64,000 nt of DNA from Rosellinia necatrix (taxonomy: Eukaryota > Ascomycota > Sordariomycetes > Xylariales > Xylariaceae), in assembly GCA_021209875.1 (NCBI GenBank), contig JAGYVD010000004.1:1426001-1490000 (forward strand). The letters run 5' to 3'. The stretch's first letter is position 1, and each line of letters opens with the position of its first letter. The notes under the pieces were generated by a model, which saw only the letters and a list, made by a program, of their open reading frames with translations, was not told the origin of the DNA and made no database searches. Positions 60,286 through 64,000 of this stretch are shown in pieces. A program made the translations under genes and the position numbers.

Positions 60286-61963
60286 ATGTCAACCTGCCAG
60301 AGGGTCGCCAGACCCCTCCTCCAGTCCATACACCACCATGGCCTGGCATGGCAGACATCAATACCCCTCGCCCGCTCCTATTCCCGCTCCTTCTCCCGCT
60401 CCTTCTCCCGCTCCTTCTCGAACACATCTGCCCGGCAGGATGAAGTACCTCCCACCACCACGAGCACACCACCAGAGCCGAAGCCGACACCAGAGCCGAA
60501 GCCGACACCAGCCCCGGCACCGACTTCAACACCGAAGCCGGCGACAACGAGCCCGTCCGCCGGCGCCTCCGCCGAGCCCACAACGCTGCGCATGCAGGAT
60601 CGTTTGATGGACCCGAACACCACCACGGCACATTGGGCCGAGCGGAAGCTCATGCGGATTGGCACGCCTCCCGTCGGCTCGCGACGTCGTCGTGCTGCCC
60701 TCCGTACGTCGGAGAACGTGCCCTTCGACCAGCTGCCGTACCAGTGCTTCCAGGAGGCTCGCAAAATTCTACAGGAGGACCGCGAGGAGAAGCTGAAGAC
60801 CATCGCCAAGAAATTAGCCAAGATCAAGCAGCTCGAGGAGAAGCCCGCGGGCCAGCTTCCCGGCACCCGGCGCGATACCAACATGCGTATTCAAAGTCTG
60901 AAGAAATACGTTGAGGAACTGAAGGTACTGATCGACATTAACGATCCTGTCGTGAAGCGCCGGTTCGAAGATGGACTGGGTGAGTGTGCAGCGCCTGTCA
61001 TCCTATCCCCTCGTCCTATCCCACAACTCATTCTGCCACCACTCGCTCGGGCTGGTAGGGGCCTTGAGCAAGGGGCCTTGAGCACCCTGGAACCGACGAC
61101 CACATAATTCTGATTTCTTACAGCCATGCGGGCATGCGTGCATGCGAGTGCTAATCAAAACGACAGGTGATATGAACAAGCCCATCTATCGGCACCTGGC
61201 CGAGAAGAAATGGCGCGGCTTGCCGTACCGCATCATTACCCAGCGTATAGAACAATTATATATCGTCCCCGATGTCCTCCCCAAATTCGAACCCACCGTC
61301 GATGTGCAGCTCTTCTTCCGTCGGATCAAGGTCGATCCCGGCGAGATCCTGGATTCGAGGATATCCGAAGTATCCCCACGTTTGAAAGTGCAAGTCTTCG
61401 ACGCAGGCGAACGCCTGGTATCCGTCGTAGTAGTGGACTTGGATGTCCCCGACGCCGAGAACGACGCATTCAACCGCCGTTGCCATTATCTCGCTGTCAA
61501 TGTACCCCTTTCTCCCGACCAACCCTCCTTGCCCCTCGGTAAGGTGAACAAGGAGACCCAGTTGGCTCTTCCATGGCTCCCTGCTTTCTCCCAAATGGGT
61601 GCGCCCTACCATCGTATGGCCGTCTTTGTGCTGGAACAGAATAGTGGTGTCACTTTAGATATCGAAAAATTGCGCGAGCTGTATAAGGGCCGCGATGGGT
61701 TCAGTCTAAAGAGCTTCCGCGATAAGTTTGAACTGAACCCCGTCGGCTTTAATCTATTCCGAACCGTCTGGGATGAAGGCACCGCGGGCGTCATGGAGCG
61801 CGCTGGCGTGCCGGGCGCCGACATTCAATTCAAACACAAGCGCGTCTACTCGCTAAAGGGCCCCAGGAAGGCCCGTGGTTGGGAAGCCAAGAGGTCCAAG
61901 CCCAAGTACAAGAGTCTGTGGAAATACAGCAAGAATATCCATGGTATGAACAGGCGCCGTTAA
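60286..61963 (+). CDS. MRPL35: Mitochondrial ribosomal protein mL38 (MRPL35-like)
   Basis: Model join(60286..60979,61167..61963), 496 aa, with a 187-nt phase-1 intron at [13 protein letters not shown]. The first 45 residues are an Arg/Ser/His-rich presequence containing a tandem RSFS repeat. A Pro/Thr/Lys repeat ([17 protein letters not shown]) follows. The mature part has [80 protein letters not shown] and a PEBP-like core ([49 protein letters not shown]), ending [20 protein letters not shown]. This is the fungal mL38 family of the mitochondrial large subunit. It is transcribed divergently from uL4m. Confidence 0.92.
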
Positions 61964-63895
61964 GCCACGCATCTGCAGTACTTTCAAGGCTGCTTGTATC
62001 ATCATCTGTACAAAATGCACGAGGGTATGATTCAGGTACGGATGAAGACGCAGCGGACGAGCTCACGTGGGAAAAACTACCCGGGAAGAGAAATCCACAC
62101 TGTATCATATCACATTTAGCCCCTGGCTCTGTGCATACTATGAAAATATCTTGGAAACCCCAGTATAATGGCGAAACGCTTGACATCCTGACCAGGAGCT
62201 TAGCTCGGAATATAGATAATTGCGTGACTAGCTGCGATAGAGCGAACTCTACGGCACCACACCTTAGAGAGCGATGAACGGCACATCTACGAGAATATTA
62301 CTTCCTTTTTTACCAAATTATGCGTTTGAATGGAATATCGGTTCTCAGGTCACACCACTTCGAGTCATATACCAACAAGGTGGCCGCTTACATAACACCT
62401 AGCAACTAAGCGGCTTCTGACTCTCTCTAGTTACTGGATTTGGCTGTTGAAACCGCTCGAATGTTGGGAATAGACTGACATCGCCATCATATTAAACTTT
62501 CGTATTTGTTATTTGGCCTGTAATGCCAATAGTAAAGACGAATCTCGAAAATACCCTCGTGACACCAAGCGCAGAGAAGAAAGACGGCTACGTGGATCAA
62601 CATCTCGATTAACGTTCAAACCACCTAGGCTAGGTGTGTAGGTAGGTAGGTAGGCAGGTAGGTAGGTCAAATAATTTCATTGCACCTTGGTGGTGTACGT
62701 TCACTAACACGGATAACGGCCCGATTATGATGCTATGTTGTCATCTGCTGCACCCGCCGCGCGTTAAGGCGAACAGCAAAACTTTACACGGGCCTGACAG
62801 GAGGCTATTCCGGAGCTGCCCGGATCGCGGCAGCAATGATTTCGCCATCTACCTAGGTGGCCTGGGGTTTGGCTTTTCTTTACCGGCTTTTTTTTTTTTT
62901 TTTTTTAATTTTTAAGTTAAAGCTGGCGCGGCCAAGAACACGAACCCGTTTAGTTTAGGCTTACGTTGCAGCGCTGCCGGTCCACGTGTCGTGTCCGACA
63001 GAAAAGTTTAAATCGTGCGAGGCATCCGGATCCCTTGTTGGCTAGGCCCGGTGAAGGTTTCATAATACGCAGCTTTAATCAGTAGGTGTTTAGGATAACT
63101 GCGAAGGTCACAGTGGGTGGTATAGGTCGATGCGCTAGATTCTTTCGTGTCAACCCTTCCTCGCTTTTCTTCGGATATGGGGTTCGTGGTATAACCAATG
63201 TCAGGCTATCGCACATTTGCTTTCTTTCCCTGAGTGTTAGCGGAAGTATCGATATCATAATATCTGAGCATAGCATGGGTATGAACTCTACCCGGTATAG
63301 GCATCCTCAAAACTCATTATTTATGTGTTCAAAACTAGTATGCTAGTTAGTTATATGTATAATTCAGGGGGTTAATAGTTTCTGATTGCGAAAAGAAAAA
63401 TAAATTTGCCCAAATTTGCCTGAATAGATACCCATGGATAGATATCACACTTATTCAACGAGATTGAATTACGACTCTGTATTAGATTGTGGAAACTCTG
63501 GTGTGTTATATTGTGTTGGAACAAAGGGCAATGCGTCACTCCAACTGTGGAAATCCCGAGTCGGAGTAATATGGCACTGAGTAGTAGGACATAGCCGTCT
63601 TTTCTTATGCATCATTATCGCTTGATATCCTATTTTTATTGTTTTGTCTCCTTCAGCATATTTTATTGCAACGTTAGAATGTGAAATACATGGGTGCGTA
63701 GGGGCATATTCCCCGTGCGCAACCTCGGGTTGCTATATTTCCGCGTAACGCCATGGCACATGGTTACAAACCCGTAGATCAAAACACCCAGATATTTATT
63801 ACGCATGACAACAGCTTACATAAACTCCATCCCCTTGCAGTTTTCTTCAATACGCAAGAGTTCTTGAGCGGCGTAGATATTTTAGAAATGGTCGC
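61964..63895. other. Intergenic region
   Basis: No gene supported. It holds a TAGGTA array at 62628-62668 and a T-run at 62888-62906. Confidence 0.5.
62628..62668. repeat. TAGGTA/TACCTA-type array
   Basis: Tandem GTAGGTAG units preceded by CCTAGGCTAGG. It is the same motif class as at 27837, 28926, 32985, 35740, 38850, 39151, 52570 and 52930. Confidence 0.8.
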
Positions 63896-64000
63896 TTAAG
63901 GGGCGTACCCGGAAGCAGCCAACTTCGCGATCTCCCGCGCGGTAATGTACTGGCCTGGTTCCCGCTGCGCAATATCGCCGAACCGCTTAGCCTCCTTCCG
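63896..64000 (-). CDS. C-terminal end of an unrecognised protein (cut by window edge)
   Basis: The minus strand is open from the right edge to a TAA at 63896-63898, giving 34 residues: RKEAKRFGDIAQREPGQYIT followed by AREIAKLAASGYAP. The composition (charged amphipathic helix, G+C-rich codons) differs from the A+T-rich flank, so it is probably a real 3' coding end. I do not recognise the family from this fragment. Confidence 0.5.
   Translation of the reverse strand, partial: RKEAKRFGDIAQREPGQYITAREIAKLAASGYAP

Overview
The window is nuclear DNA of a filamentous ascomycete (Pezizomycotina), most likely a Sordariomycete. Signs seen in the sequence are short GT-AG introns (about 41-200 nt) with CTAAC/CTGAC-like branch sites, a typical fungal gene set, intergenic TACCTA/TAGGTA palindromes and many microsatellites. 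The class-level placement is inference; no rRNA, tRNA, CRISPR or prokaryotic operon structure is visible. Gene models below were built by eye from reading frames, splice sites and remembered family conservation, with no database search.

Layout. (1) 1-4591: 3' part of a large multi-exon gene that fuses a GH55 beta-1,3-glucanase-type double beta-helix to a PI-PLC-X-like phosphodiesterase module. (2) 4592-20448: a gene-poor tract holding a CorA-like two-TM membrane protein gene (minus), one small conserved fungal gene (minus, 10819-11410) and a short truncated retroelement relic with target-site duplications. (3) 20449-49652: gene-dense, conserved core. In order: PH-domain protein (+), SSH4/EAR1-type Rsp5 adaptor (-), a second copy of the retroelement relic, SHG1/BOD1-type COMPASS subunit with a huge RD/RS tail (-), a type II membrane protein with an apple/PAN-like domain (+), a small complex I subunit (+), eIF2B delta (-), dihydroxyacetone kinase (+), Sm D2 (-), 3-hydroxyisobutyryl-CoA hydrolase (+) and an Spt21/Ams2-type GATA regulator (+). 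(4) 50484-52177: RPA14/RFA3 (-), followed directly and in frame by a 400-codon serine-rich repeat ORF without an ATG. (5) 52178-56050: a second gene-poor tract. (6) 56051-61963: an ATF/CREB-type bZIP factor (+) and a divergent pair of mitochondrial large-subunit ribosomal proteins (uL4m, - ; mL38, +) sharing a 474-bp promoter region. (7) 61964-64000: mostly noncoding, with the last 34 codons of an unrecognised minus-strand gene at the edge.

Most conserved genes are housekeeping (translation, mitoribosome, splicing, replication, chromatin, respiration, glycerol and valine metabolism) and do not form a single pathway. No biosynthetic gene cluster or defence system is evident. The most unusual items are the GH55-PLC fusion, the in-frame ORF downstream of the RFA3 stop codon, the paired retroelement relics with intact target-site duplications, and possible one-base irregularities in Sm D2 and in the PH-protein 5' end.
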